DNA of 58,436 bases from Pseudarthrobacter raffinosi (lineage in GTDB: Bacteria > Actinomycetota > Actinomycetes > Actinomycetales > Micrococcaceae): assembly GCF_023913735.1 (NCBI RefSeq), contig NZ_JAMXBH010000026.1:656-59091 (forward strand), written 5' to 3'. Under the pieces are notes generated by a model, which worked only from the letters and a program-made list of their open reading frames with translations, did not search any database and had not been told where the DNA came from. Positions 42,773-51,786 of this stretch are shown here, piece by piece; the first letter of the stretch is position 1; each line of letters begins with the position of its first letter. Made by a program: the position numbers and the translations under genes.

Positions 42773-45043
42773 CTACCCTTGCGCGGCTGGTCTTTCGGGT
42801 TCTTCTATGAGAAGCGCTGTGCCTTCGTAAGCGTCCAGCCCGATGAAAAAGCTGTGCAAATCATCCACAGCGCCGACGGTTTCGTCGGTGAAGAGATCGC
42901 GGACGACTGCGCCTGGCTCAAGATGCTGGGAATTGACGCTGCCGGCGATACTTTCACCCGAAAAGTTCAGAACTGTTACCTGAATCGTTCCTGACTCAAG
43001 CCGGTGCACCATCACGAGCAGACCCCGATGGGAGACATCAGGAACATCCAAAAGCACACTGGTCGCTATGCCCCATGTCTCGCGTACGGTCAGAATTTTC
43101 TGGAGTCCTCGTGCAAAGGAGTTTTCGTCCTTGAGCTGCTCCGGCAGCGGACCATAGAGACTGCGTGATAGGGGCATTCCCGCGGCCGAGGTAAGGGCCC
43201 CAGGGTTTGTCCCCATGAGATCGTGGGCGCCTCTGTTAATCCATCTAGTATCACCTTGGGACGTGAGCTCTTTGACCTGGTCCATGTCCAAGGTGGTCAT
43301 GCCGCTCATGTCCCAACCCGAGAGCGCAAAAACTCCGGGTTGTAGCGCGTTATACATGGCCAGGAGTAGGTGCGCGCCGCGCACTTTCTCGATTATTCCG
43401 GGCGTGAGCGAGGCCTGGTCCTTGATGCCCAGAGCTGCCATGATGACGCTGACTGTCGTGCACGCAATGCCGTTCGTCGTGAACACCGCATTGTATGGCC
43501 CGTTCTCTCCCGTTAGCCTATCCCGCAACGTGGTCTGGACCTGCTCGGCCAGTTCGGCACCGGTCAGGTCGGAACCACCCAACTGGAACACGTCATCCTT
43601 ATGCCGTGTTGCAAAGTGGACGAGTTCGTACGTGAGTTCATCATGGTTCTGTAGCGCGTGAACCAGTGACGCCTGGTCCACTCCGATTTCCATGGCCAAA
43701 CGGAGTGTCAGGCGCAGAAACTCAGTGTCCTCAGTGACGAGCGCATGATGGTAACCCGGCCGGGTGATGAAGTCATAGGACAGATCCGGACCTGTTTCTG
43801 ACGTGGCCTTGATGTCGTCGATGGTGAGATTGAGTTCCTGAAAAGAGAAACCCCCGACCTTGCGGACCATGCTGCCAATCAGCTGATTCGCAGCCTCGGA
43901 CAGGGGATGCCCCTCGGACCACCCAGGCTGTTCCTCTGCGCTTTTTTCCACACCAAGAAAGCCGTTTGCATCTAGCCGGAGAGCGCCTGTCCCCAAATCA
44001 AGGAGCGAATGCAGCGCGTCACCTACGACTAAACGCATACCCGAGAACGTGGGATCCAGCCAATTAATGGATGGCTGTCCGGCCTTGAAGTAGTGGAGGT
44101 ATACCCAGCGGCGCGTTTGACCTGTTGTATCAACAATCGGGCCCGTCGCACTCCAGTTAGTTTCTTTGACACCAGGCTCATAGAAAATGACCCGCTGCAG
44201 CCTGCCAATGATGTAACCAGCTTGTTGCAGAGCCAACTCAGCGTCCGGGCTGAGGTTGACGGAGTCCTCCCCCTCCGGAACGGCCGGAAGGAGATGCCAG
44301 TCTGATTCCGGAATATCTATCATGTGATAGATGCCCGGGTAATCGCGGTAGTTCATCTCGGCCAGCCGAAAGTCTGGGCCCTTACCAGTGTGCCCCGGAA
44401 CGATGTCATCGATGATGGTGCCGCCAAATTCGGCGGCCACCTCGCACATCCGTCGAAACTCTTCTTCCGAGCCGAAGAGCGGATCGATGGCCATGCTGAT
44501 GCGGTCAAAATGACCATCCACGCTCGGTGTCTCCGCCCACCCGCGAAGGCCTCCGGCTTTCTTTACCGGACCCGTATGAAGAGCCCGAACTCCTATCTCC
44601 CGAAATGCCTGCCATAACGCTGGGTCACCCAACGCCGCCAGAAACGACTGCCCAGGCGTGGTCACAAAGGACAGCGGGTAGGCAGTAAACCAGACTGACG
44701 CCCGTTCGACGGCTGCCCTGGGGTTGGGGTGCGCGAAGGAGTGTTGCCACATACTCGCCTGACCCGAAAGCTGCCGGGCAAGGACGTCTGCATCTCCAAG
44801 CATTGACTGGTTTCGCAGCCACTCCACGTACGTCTTGTTCCGACCGTCGAATTCCAAGGAGGGTGCATTGGCAAAGTACTGACGGCGGCGCGCCACCGGC
44901 CTCAGTGCCTTGGGACGGGCCGGATAGAACTGTTCATCGAAAGTGATTTCAGGTACTTCGGTAGTTGCCCCGCCATTGGGACCCCCACCCGTGTCCTTTG
45001 GATCGGGGTTTGACATGCTGCTAGCTGTTCCCGAACTAGGCAC
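42773..45043 (-). CDS. GH13 alpha-amylase-family enzyme (trehalose synthase-like)
   Basis: About 756 residues. The catalytic set of GH13 is present in order: Asp nucleophile in GALRLDANGFLGVE, Glu acid/base in GFSFQELNL and the transition-state Asp in LQNHDELTYEL. The TIM-barrel is followed by a C-terminal beta domain (GTIQVTVLNFSGESIAGSV). The general layout resembles maltose alpha-glucosyltransferase (TreS)-like proteins, but with a longer, unusual N-terminal region (PARPKALRPVARRRQYFANA). The GTG at 45043 with GGAGGAA is the best start. It stands alone, 440 bases from the next gene, so substrate assignment (maltose, trehalose or another alpha-glucoside) is open. Confidence 0.82.
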   Translation of the reverse strand: MPSSGTASSMSNPDPKDTGGGPNGGATTEVPEITFDEQFYPARPKALRPVARRRQYFANAPSLEFDGRNKTYVEWLRNQSMLGDADVLARQLSGQASMWQHSFAHPNPRAAVERASVWFTAYPLSFVTTPGQSFLAALGDPALWQAFREIGVRALHTGPVKKAGGLRGWAETPSVDGHFDRISMAIDPLFGSEEEFRRMCEVAAEFGGTIIDDIVPGHTGKGPDFRLAEMNYRDYPGIYHMIDIPESDWHLLPAVPEGEDSVNLSPDAELALQQAGYIIGRLQRVIFYEPGVKETNWSATGPIVDTTGQTRRWVYLHYFKAGQPSINWLDPTFSGMRLVVGDALHSLLDLGTGALRLDANGFLGVEKSAEEQPGWSEGHPLSEAANQLIGSMVRKVGGFSFQELNLTIDDIKATSETGPDLSYDFITRPGYHHALVTEDTEFLRLTLRLAMEIGVDQASLVHALQNHDELTYELVHFATRHKDDVFQLGGSDLTGAELAEQVQTTLRDRLTGENGPYNAVFTTNGIACTTVSVIMAALGIKDQASLTPGIIEKVRGAHLLLAMYNALQPGVFALSGWDMSGMTTLDMDQVKELTSQGDTRWINRGAHDLMGTNPGALTSAAGMPLSRSLYGPLPEQLKDENSFARGLQKILTVRETWGIATSVLLDVPDVSHRGLLVMVHRLESGTIQVTVLNFSGESIAGSVNSQHLEPGAVVRDLFTDETVGAVDDLHSFFIGLDAYEGTALLIEEPERPAAQG

Positions 45044-45484
45044 GGGTTCCTCCCTCAATCGACTGTGTCTACTCTGCCATGCCGGACAGCCGGTTCTAGC
45101 CCATTCCAAGACGACGACGAAGTGTCCCTTCTTCGGGAGCGCTTCCTCTTGTGCTGCAGTGATTTGTAGTACGTGTAGGCTGCGGCGGACGCTGCCGTCA
45201 TTCTGAGTGTCTCCGATGAGGATGCCAGTGGTTCTCTTTGCAGTGAGCGCTCTCGCTGATGGCGATCCACGGCTTCAAAGTAGTGGCCGAAAGCCAGAAC
45301 TCCTTCGCGGTTCTGCGCGTGCGCTCAAACCCAGTGCGCCTACGGCGCTGGCGTTGGCCTTGGGCGGTGCTAAAGATTCCTGCGCAGGATGCTTTACCTA
45401 GGTGGTCTGCGTGTATGGGCCGACCTGCGACGGCTACCGCGAGTCCGCACCGACAAAACACCGACCTTGTGGTCGCCTGCTGGG
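45044..45484. other. Intergenic region between GH13 and lactonase genes
   Basis: 441 bases with short overlapping frames only. It should hold the GH13 promoter and the 3' end of the lactonase transcript. Nothing recognisable. Confidence 0.4.
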
Positions 45485-46579
45485 TCATCCTCGGCTGGAG
45501 TGGAGCACGCATGCTGGGGCGGGTATTTCGATGCTATCCAAGAGTTGGCCCGCTCCGGTTTTGCGGTCGATGCGCAGGACCGTCAGGTTCGATGAGTATT
45601 GATTTGCGGTGATGATGAAGTCCGCGTGGTTGTCCGCGCTGGGGATGACGGCGAAGTGGCGTGGCCAGCTTCCTCCGGTGGGAAACTCTGCAAGGGGTTC
45701 CGTGGTGAGTAGTCCGTCGTTGTGTGCAACGGCGAAGACGGAGAGGGTATCCGTACCTCGTATGGCTGTGTAAACGCGGCTGCCGTCTTCGTTACGCGCG
45801 ATATGGGAGGGAAGGTTTAGCGGGTTGCCGGCGTCTACCTTGGTGGCTGGGAATGTCGCCGTGACACGGAACGAGCCGTCAGTGTCCCGGTTGAGGACGT
45901 GTAGTGCGCAGTCCAATTCAGTTACGGTGATGATCCCGGTGGTGTAGGTGACGAAGTGCCTTGGGCCTGATCCGCGTGGCAAGGTTGCGGCTATGCCGTC
46001 TGGTTCGAGATGGTCTGGGAACAGTCGGTAGCGGCGTATCTCGTCCGTGCCCAGATCTGTTACCCAAGCGGTGCCATCTACTTCGTCGACGAAGTGGGCG
46101 TGGGATCCTTCCTGTCGCGTGCGGTTGGGCCCTTGCCCGTGATGTGTGAATGATTGTGGTGCTCCGTTCATTTCCGCGTGCTGGTTGAGCGGGATTGAAG
46201 TGAAGGTTCCGTTGCCGTAGTTCGCGATCCAGAGTGAATCGTGCCGGGCTACGATGTGGCAGGGATAGGAGCCGTTGGTGGGTTGCGTCGGTTGCGGTCC
46301 ATAGGGCACCAGGGTGGGCGGCCCGTCGTGGGAAGCTGATATCGCGAAGGCTGACACCTCGCCTACTTCAGTCTCATTGACGGCATAGAGTGCATGCCCG
46401 TTGGGGTGCTGTGCCAGGAACGACGGGGCGGGAGTGGTTATGGCCAGGTGCTGGCCGGAAAGCTCTCCGGTGCGGAGGTCCAAATTGACATGCCAGATCC
46501 CTTCACCGCTCCCGGCAGGCGCGTTATCGGGGTAGGTCCCGATCCATAAGGTGGTCGTTTCCTTGGTGGTGGGGTTCAT
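45485..46579 (-). CDS. Beta-propeller lactonase (6-phosphogluconolactonase/YbhE-like)
   Basis: 364 residues of the seven-bladed lactonase family. The start LWIGTYPDNAPAGSGEGIWH is typical (IGTYT...GI), with repeated blades such as PSFLAQHPNGHALYAVNE, SYPCHIVA, HFVDEVDGTAWVTDLGTDEI, GSGPRHFV and SWPRHFAVIPSADN. It would open a sugar lactone to the acid. The ATG overlaps the KDPG aldolase stop (ATGA), so they are cotranscribed. Within this cluster it fits the step after the sugar dehydrogenase; phosphorylated and free lactones cannot be distinguished from sequence. Confidence 0.88.
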   Translation of the reverse strand: MNPTTKETTTLWIGTYPDNAPAGSGEGIWHVNLDLRTGELSGQHLAITTPAPSFLAQHPNGHALYAVNETEVGEVSAFAISASHDGPPTLVPYGPQPTQPTNGSYPCHIVARHDSLWIANYGNGTFTSIPLNQHAEMNGAPQSFTHHGQGPNRTRQEGSHAHFVDEVDGTAWVTDLGTDEIRRYRLFPDHLEPDGIAATLPRGSGPRHFVTYTTGIITVTELDCALHVLNRDTDGSFRVTATFPATKVDAGNPLNLPSHIARNEDGSRVYTAIRGTDTLSVFAVAHNDGLLTTEPLAEFPTGGSWPRHFAVIPSADNHADFIITANQYSSNLTVLRIDRKTGAGQLLDSIEIPAPACVLHSSRG

Positions 46580-47229
46580 GCCTTGCTGCGGGCCTTTCCG
46601 GTCAGCGCGGCCGCTTCAAGGCTGCGGCGGGTGATTTCGTTCCAGTCCCCGGCAGCGATAAGCGCGGGGTCCACCATCCAGGAACCACCAACGGCGAGCA
46701 CGTTGGAAAGCTGCAGATAGTCCGGAGCAGATTCGGCGTTGATGCCGCCGGTGGGGATGAATCTCACCTGCGGAAACGGGGCCGATAGTGCTTTCACTGC
46801 TGGCAGCCCGCCCAGAGTCTTGACCGGGAAGCATTTCATGGTGGTTATGTTCAGGTCCAGGGCGGCCATGATGTCTGAGGGTGTCGCAACTCCGGGAAAA
46901 ACCGGGACGTTGTGGTGGCGGGCGCGGTGCACGACCTCGGCGGAGAGCCCGGGCGAGATGATGAACCGGGCTCCTGCAGAGACGGCGTCATCGACTTGGC
47001 GGGCATTGAGAACAGTGCCGGCACCAACGAGGAGCTCGGGCAGCTGTGACGCGAGTATTTCGAGGGCCTGGACAGCGCCTGCCGTACGGAAGGTTATTTC
47101 TGCTAGCGGCAAGCCCCCGTTCAGCAGCGCGCGGCCGAGGTGCAGGGCCTGTGGTGCTTCGACGACGACAACAGGAACAACGCCTGCCCGCTCAATGGTT
47201 TCTTCAGGTGTTGTGACAGTTGTGCTCAT
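46576..47229 (-). CDS. eda: KDPG/KDG aldolase (2-dehydro-3-deoxy-phosphogluconate aldolase)
   Basis: 217 residues, the usual length. Key features are the catalytic Glu in LAEITFRT, the Schiff-base Lys in TTMKCFPVKTLGG and the phosphate-binding RFIPTGGINAESA. It cleaves KDPG to pyruvate and glyceraldehyde 3-phosphate in the last step of the Entner-Doudoroff pathway. It lies 61 bases after the dehydrogenase gene and overlaps the lactonase gene by four bases. Confidence 0.93.
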   Translation of the reverse strand: MSTTVTTPEETIERAGVVPVVVVEAPQALHLGRALLNGGLPLAEITFRTAGAVQALEILASQLPELLVGAGTVLNARQVDDAVSAGARFIISPGLSAEVVHRARHHNVPVFPGVATPSDIMAALDLNITTMKCFPVKTLGGLPAVKALSAPFPQVRFIPTGGINAESAPDYLQLSNVLAVGGSWMVDPALIAAGDWNEITRRSLEAAALTGKARSKA

Positions 47230-47290
47230 TGTTGATTCCTTGAATTGGAATGGGCAGAGGATTCTGTGGGGATCTGAATTTGGCTTGTTG

Positions 47291-48340
47291 CTACGGAACG
47301 ATGACGATCTTCAGGTGATCGGAAGGCCTGTCGCGCAGGACCGTAAAGGCGCCTTCGATTGAGTCGCTGAGGGGGACAACGCCAGTGACTATGCCCTGCA
47401 CGTTGAGTTGATGCTCAGATAGAAGGGTCACAGCTTCTGTGAAGTCGGCAAGAGTGTGCGATAGGACGCCGAGCAGTTGTTGTTCGTGCTTGATCAGGTC
47501 CCATGCGCTCAGGGTCAGGTTGTGGCTGGATACTCCCAGAACGGCGATGCTGCCGCCAGCCCGGGTAAGACGCATGGCATCTTTTACCGCGCCTTTGTAA
47601 CCGGCGCATTCGAGGGTCACATCTGCGGGAGCGTGATTTTCTGGTGTTGTCTCTTCATCAGGGCTGATGGCGCGGATTCCGGCGGCGGCTGCCACGGTAC
47701 GGCGGGCGGCGTGTGGTTCGATGAGGGTGACCTGTGCGCCGCGCCGGTTGGCCACCCTGGCTGCGAGCTGACCGATTGTGCCGCCTCCGAGGACCGTGAC
47801 ATTGTCCCCTGCGGCGATGTTGGAAAGACGGACTGCTCGTATGGCAACAGCGAGGGGCTCGGCCAGAACTGCATCGAGGGCGGGCATCTCTGGTGGGATG
47901 GGAACACAGATGTGTTCTGGCACGACGGCGAAGTCGGCCAGCCCTCCATCCCCGTGCAGGCCGAGGGAACCAAGCTGTTCACATTGTTGCGTGTACCCGG
48001 TCCGGCAGCGTTGGCAGATGCCACAGGAAAGGTTGACCTCGACGGCGACGCGGGTCCCGGTTTTGATGGCTGCTGTGGGTCCGGAGGCCACAACGGTCCC
48101 GCAAAACTCGTGTCCGAGCGTCAGGGGTGCGCTGCGACCTGTGAGCGGATGGGGCGTCATGGCAATGTTGATCGGCCCGTGTTGCCATTCCTCGATGTCG
48201 GTTCCGCAGATGCCGGCGGCTTCAACCCGGATAAGCAGGTCACTTCCCTCTGGCGATGCCGGGCGTTCGATGGTTTCCAGGCGAATGTCTTTTTGGGAGT
48301 GCCATCGCAGGGCGGACATTCCCGGGCGAGTTGTCGTCAT
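47291..48340 (-). CDS. Zinc-dependent medium-chain dehydrogenase (sugar/polyol dehydrogenase type)
   Basis: 349 residues of the MDR family. Catalytic zinc ligands are the Cys in GICGTDIEEW and His-Glu in LGHEFCGTVV. A structural-zinc lobe has four cysteines in CGICQRCRTGYTQQC. The Rossmann motif is VTVLGGGTIGQLAARV. It resembles threonine, sorbitol and galactitol/glucose dehydrogenases. In this cluster the most economical role is NAD(P)-linked oxidation of an aldose to its lactone, or of a keto/aldonate pair. It is divergent from the GntR regulator and first in the eda-lactonase operon. Confidence 0.88.
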   Translation of the reverse strand: MTTTRPGMSALRWHSQKDIRLETIERPASPEGSDLLIRVEAAGICGTDIEEWQHGPINIAMTPHPLTGRSAPLTLGHEFCGTVVASGPTAAIKTGTRVAVEVNLSCGICQRCRTGYTQQCEQLGSLGLHGDGGLADFAVVPEHICVPIPPEMPALDAVLAEPLAVAIRAVRLSNIAAGDNVTVLGGGTIGQLAARVANRRGAQVTLIEPHAARRTVAAAAGIRAISPDEETTPENHAPADVTLECAGYKGAVKDAMRLTRAGGSIAVLGVSSHNLTLSAWDLIKHEQQLLGVLSHTLADFTEAVTLLSEHQLNVQGIVTGVVPLSDSIEGAFTVLRDRPSDHLKIVIVP

Positions 48341-48398
48341 CGGTTCCTGTCCCCTTTCAGTTGGATCGGTTTACTGCACGTGTGGCGTTACCGGCCTG

Positions 48399-48410
48399 AC
48401 CGGTACCACT
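48399..48410. promoter_or_regulatory. GntR operator candidate 1 (degenerate)
   Basis: ACCGGTACCACT between the divergent dehydrogenase and GntR genes, with GTTACCGG just before it at 48387-48394 in the opposite sense. It resembles the two better boxes at 50562 and 51712 and implies autoregulation. Confidence 0.5.
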
Positions 48411-48431
48411 TTAGGCGATACTGTTATTGCT

Positions 48432-49271
48432 ATGACTCTGGATAACCTGCCCGATGCGCTTAGCCCCTCTTTGCCATCAAGTGGATCCCTCGCTAACCCA
48501 AAGGCCTTGCCCTCGGCTGATGAACTGGTGGATCTGTTGGAGGAGCGGATTGGGGCAGGAGAACTTAGTCCCGGATCAAAGCTGGCCTCCGAGAGGGAAC
48601 TGGCCATCGAGTATGGTGTGTCCCGTCCGGTCGTCCGCGAGGCGCTGCGAAGTCTTCAGGAGCGCGGCATTATCGAGATCCGGCCAAGCCGCGGGGCGTT
48701 CGTCCGCGCGGCCAAATCTTTCGACGTTGCCTCCAAAGTCGGTTCTTTCGCGCGGCAACGCGGGGCGACAGCCCGCGACCTTATTCAGGTCCGCGGGATG
48801 CTTGAGGAACTTTCTGCCAGACTTGCCGCCGAGCGTGCAGGGGATGCCGATGTTGCTCGGCTGAGGATACTCGTTGACGCCATGGACGATACTCGTGATG
48901 TGCTCGACCGTGCACGATGCGACATCGCGTTTCATAGCCTGATCGCCCGCATTTCCGGCAACCCGGTGATTGAAATCATGTTCAGCTCAATCGCTCCGCT
49001 CGTGTTCGAACAGATGATCCGAAGCCTTGATGACCAGGCCGTTGCGAAGGAAGGGGCCCCGTTGCATCGGGTGGTCCTGGAGGCGATCGAAGCAGGGGAT
49101 GCCGACGGTGCCGGCAACGCTATGTTCAAACATGTCATGCTCGCGGAGGACCTATATGGGGAGGATCTTGAATATCCCTTGGAAAGCGTCGCGCGACGTA
49201 AGGTCAACGGAATCCTGGGTGGCTCGGTGAGGCTGGAAGACATCATCGAGGATGTTCTCCGGAGCATTTGA
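48432..49271 (+). CDS. GntR-family (FadR subfamily) regulator of the sugar-acid cluster
   Basis: 279 residues. A winged helix of GntR type (LVDLLEERIGAGELSPGSKL, ASERELAIEYGVSRPVVREA, LRSLQERGIIEIRPSRGAFV) is joined to an all-helical FCD ligand domain with the metal-binding residues Asp (RCDIAFHSLIA) and His (HRVVLEAIEAGDADGAGNAM). FCD regulators sense sugar acids or carboxylates such as gluconate or KDG. No Shine-Dalgarno is visible before the ATG, and a GATACT -10-like box is only nine bases away, so the mRNA may be leaderless. It is convergent with manD, 14 bases apart. Confidence 0.92.
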   Translation: MTLDNLPDALSPSLPSSGSLANPKALPSADELVDLLEERIGAGELSPGSKLASERELAIEYGVSRPVVREALRSLQERGIIEIRPSRGAFVRAAKSFDVASKVGSFARQRGATARDLIQVRGMLEELSARLAAERAGDADVARLRILVDAMDDTRDVLDRARCDIAFHSLIARISGNPVIEIMFSSIAPLVFEQMIRSLDDQAVAKEGAPLHRVVLEAIEAGDADGAGNAMFKHVMLAEDLYGEDLEYPLESVARRKVNGILGGSVRLEDIIEDVLRSI

Positions 49272-49285
49272 GTCCCCCGCTGGGT

Positions 49286-50506
49286 TCACCAGTCATGGAG
49301 CGTGCCGTCTTTGAGGCGATTTACCGGGAGATAGGCGCGCTCGTAGGGGTACGCGGCGGCTGCGGTTTCGTCATAGCGGACGCCTAAGCCGGGGCTGTCC
49401 GAGAGGTAAAGTGCCCCGTCCGCGTAGGTGTAGTCGACATCAAACACATCACGGGCTTGGACCGGATGCATCATGTATTCCTGGATCCCGAAGTTGTGGA
49501 CCGCAAGATCAAGATGCAGAGCAGCGGCAAATCCCACCGGAGAGATGTCCGAGGGGCCGTGGATCGCGAGTTTGATCTGATAAAGAGCTGCATAGTCGGC
49601 GAGTTTACGCATGGCGGTGATACCGCCGGCGTGCGTGACGGCGGAGCGAACGTAGTCGATCAACTGGTCCCGGATCAGGATCTGGTAGTCAAAAATCGAG
49701 TTGAATGTTTCACCGATGGCCAGCGGGACGGTGGTGTGAGTGCGGACAAGGGATAACGCTGCCTGGTTTTCCGCAGGCGTAACGTCTTCGAGCCAGAACG
49801 GATTGAAAGGCTCCAGAGCTGCGCCGAGTTTCGCCGCCTGGATCGGCGTTAGCCGGTGGTGGACATCGTGCAGCAGATCGATTTCCGGGCCGAACTTATC
49901 CCGCACCGTTCCGAAGACCCCTGGGATGTGGCGCATATACGCCGACGTGTCCCAGTCCTCCTCTTCAGGAAGTGCGAGGCGCGCGGCCGGTTCGTAGGCG
50001 CCAAGTGCGCTTCCAGCACCATTGACCCCGTAGGTGCGGTTGAGGCCCGGAACGCCAGGCTGTATCCGCACGGCAGTGAACCCCTCATCAATGCGCTGTT
50101 GCACTGATGCGATCAGTTCTCCGGTCGACCATCCCGTCGCGTGGGCATAAGCGCGGAGCTTCGTGCGGCTAGGCCCACCCAGGAGTTGGTAAAGCGGCAT
50201 CTGCGCGGCCTTTGCCTTGATGTCCCACAACGCCATATCCACCGCAGCGATGGCCGCCATCGTCACCGGCCCTCGGCGCCAGTAAGCGCCACGGTACAGG
50301 TACTGCCACGTGTCCTCGATCGCGTGCGCATCGCGGCCGACCAGAAGCGGCGCGACGTGCTCCTGCAGGTACGCCACAACAGCGAGTTCCCGGCCGTTCA
50401 AAGTAGCGTCACCAAGACCAGTCAGCCCAGTATCCGTCGTCAGTTTCAGAGTGACGTAGTTGCGCCCAGGACTGGCTACAAATACCTCCGCGGACTCGAT
50501 TTTCAT
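49286..50506 (-). CDS. manD: D-mannonate/D-gluconate dehydratase, ManD type (enolase superfamily)
   Basis: 406 residues from the ATG at 50506 with AAGGAGAACA upstream. The N-terminal capping domain (MKIESAEVFVASPGRNYVTL, DATLNGRELAVVAYLQEHV, YRGAYWRRGPVTMAAIAAVD) is diagnostic of the ManD group. Metal ligands are Asp in LLHDVHHRL, Glu in FWLEDVTP and Glu in LAIGETFNS, and the catalytic His is in AIHGPSDISPVG. ManD-group enzymes dehydrate D-mannonate, D-gluconate or both to 2-keto-3-deoxygluconate. Divergent from the KDG kinase gene with a shared operator between them, which makes a KDG product very likely. Confidence 0.93.
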   Translation of the reverse strand: MKIESAEVFVASPGRNYVTLKLTTDTGLTGLGDATLNGRELAVVAYLQEHVAPLLVGRDAHAIEDTWQYLYRGAYWRRGPVTMAAIAAVDMALWDIKAKAAQMPLYQLLGGPSRTKLRAYAHATGWSTGELIASVQQRIDEGFTAVRIQPGVPGLNRTYGVNGAGSALGAYEPAARLALPEEEDWDTSAYMRHIPGVFGTVRDKFGPEIDLLHDVHHRLTPIQAAKLGAALEPFNPFWLEDVTPAENQAALSLVRTHTTVPLAIGETFNSIFDYQILIRDQLIDYVRSAVTHAGGITAMRKLADYAALYQIKLAIHGPSDISPVGFAAALHLDLAVHNFGIQEYMMHPVQARDVFDVDYTYADGALYLSDSPGLGVRYDETAAAAYPYERAYLPVNRLKDGTLHDW

Positions 50507-50561
50507 TGTTCTCCTTGGGAGTAAGGGGCGGTTAGGAATGGTCCAAACAACAAGTGGCCAA

Positions 50562-50577
50562 ACCGGTAATACCATAC
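50562..50577. promoter_or_regulatory. GntR operator candidate 2 (manD / kdgK promoters)
   Basis: ACCGGTAATACCATAC centred on GGTAATACC (50565-50573). It lies just upstream of a -10-like TACTAT (50575) facing the kinase gene and in the manD promoter on the other strand. Binding here would block both. Confidence 0.65.
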
Positions 50578-50646
50578 TATAGTCGTAACCGTACTAAGGC
50601 GACAGAGCCAGCTCAATACCCCAGCCCACGACCAGAAGGACCACTC

Positions 50647-51654
50647 ATGCAGTACGACAAGTCCCGCGGGATCGCCTGCCTTGGGGAAGCGATGGTGGTC
50701 CTCTGGGCCGGGGACGATTCTGTACCCGGGTCGCTGTCCCGCGCGGTGGGAGGAGCTGAAGCGAATGTGGCCGCCAACCTCGCATGCCTGGGGCTAGACG
50801 CCCGGTTCATCTCCCGTCTAGGAGACGACGAGTTCGGGCGTTATATTCTCGGGCAGTTGACCAGCCAGGGAGTGAACACCCGGGCGACCATCCTTGATGG
50901 CGCACGCCAAACCGGCCTTTACATCAAGGAGCGGACCGGCGCGAAGAGTCGAATGCGCTATTACAGGGCAGGGTCTGCCGCAAGTGCCATGTCCCCGTCC
51001 CTCCTGGACGAACCCCCTATAGCGGCCGCCCTCTCGGATATTGGCCTCCTGCACCTTACTGGAATCACGCCGGCCCTCTCCGGGACCACAGCCGAACTCT
51101 GCCGTCGACTCTCCAGCCGATCTTTGCGTTCGTTCCGTTTAAGCTTCGACCTCAACTGGCGGCCAACCTTGTGGAACGACGAAAAGAAGCGGGCGCGGAT
51201 TGCACTTGCACCCCTTATCCGAGCTTCCGACACAGTGTTCATGGGCAGTGATGAGGCCCTGGCCCTGTTCGACACAGGGGACCCCGAAGAGCTGCGCAGC
51301 ATGTTCCCCGAACCGGACGAACTTGTCATCAAAGACGATGCTCACGCGGTCACCGTCTACACCAGGGGCGGCCCTGTCACAATACCGGCGCTCACTGTGA
51401 ACGTGATCGAACCCATTGGCGCCGGAGACGCCTTCGCTGCTGGCTATATCGCTGGGCGCACCCAGGGGCGATCAGTAAGGCATAGTGCGCGCCTCGGGCA
51501 TCTGATGGCTGCACACGTCCTAGGCCAGCCAGCCGATCAGATGGCGGCGCCGCCGCCGGACATCGAGGAAAAGTTGGTTCTCAGTGACGAAGATTGGGCT
51601 TCGGTGGTCGTCGGTTCACCATTGGCACATCAGGGCCCAACCACCGGACCGTAA
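50647..51654 (+). CDS. kdgK: 2-keto-3-deoxygluconate kinase (PfkB family)
   Basis: 335 residues from the ATG at 50647, preceded by AGAAGGA. It belongs to the ribokinase/PfkB fold: GGAEANVAANLACLGLDARF near residue 35, SRLGDDEFGRYI next, and the C-terminal anion-hole motif EPIGAGDAFAAGY with the catalytic Asp. KDG kinases have this arrangement with LGEAMVVL at the start. It would phosphorylate KDG to KDPG for the aldolase at 46576. The frame is open from 50554, where it would overlap the operator, so I reject that start. Confidence 0.9.
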   Translation: MQYDKSRGIACLGEAMVVLWAGDDSVPGSLSRAVGGAEANVAANLACLGLDARFISRLGDDEFGRYILGQLTSQGVNTRATILDGARQTGLYIKERTGAKSRMRYYRAGSAASAMSPSLLDEPPIAAALSDIGLLHLTGITPALSGTTAELCRRLSSRSLRSFRLSFDLNWRPTLWNDEKKRARIALAPLIRASDTVFMGSDEALALFDTGDPEELRSMFPEPDELVIKDDAHAVTVYTRGGPVTIPALTVNVIEPIGAGDAFAAGYIAGRTQGRSVRHSARLGHLMAAHVLGQPADQMAAPPPDIEEKLVLSDEDWASVVVGSPLAHQGPTTGP

Positions 51655-51711
51655 GGCAGCGAGACGGAACAGGACAAAGGCCATAGGTTTTATCGCGACA
51701 TCTCTGGCCTT

Positions 51712-51727
51712 GCCGGTAATACCAGTG
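51712..51727. promoter_or_regulatory. GntR operator candidate 3 (ABC transporter operon)
   Basis: GCCGGTAATACCAGTG, sharing CCGGTAATACCA exactly with the site at 50563. It is 60 bases before the start of the sugar-binding protein gene and overlaps its likely promoter (TAGATT at about 51728). Confidence 0.65.
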
Positions 51728-51786
51728 TAGATTGATCGCATACGTTCTCAACAGCTGAGTTCACCACCGCCCACAAAGGAGTGACA

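Noticed and set aside
49286..50506. Hexuronate (glucuronate) pathway as the main role of the cluster
   Set aside because: Uronate isomerase and fructuronate reductase are absent, while a dehydrogenase and lactonase are present; kept only as an alternative.
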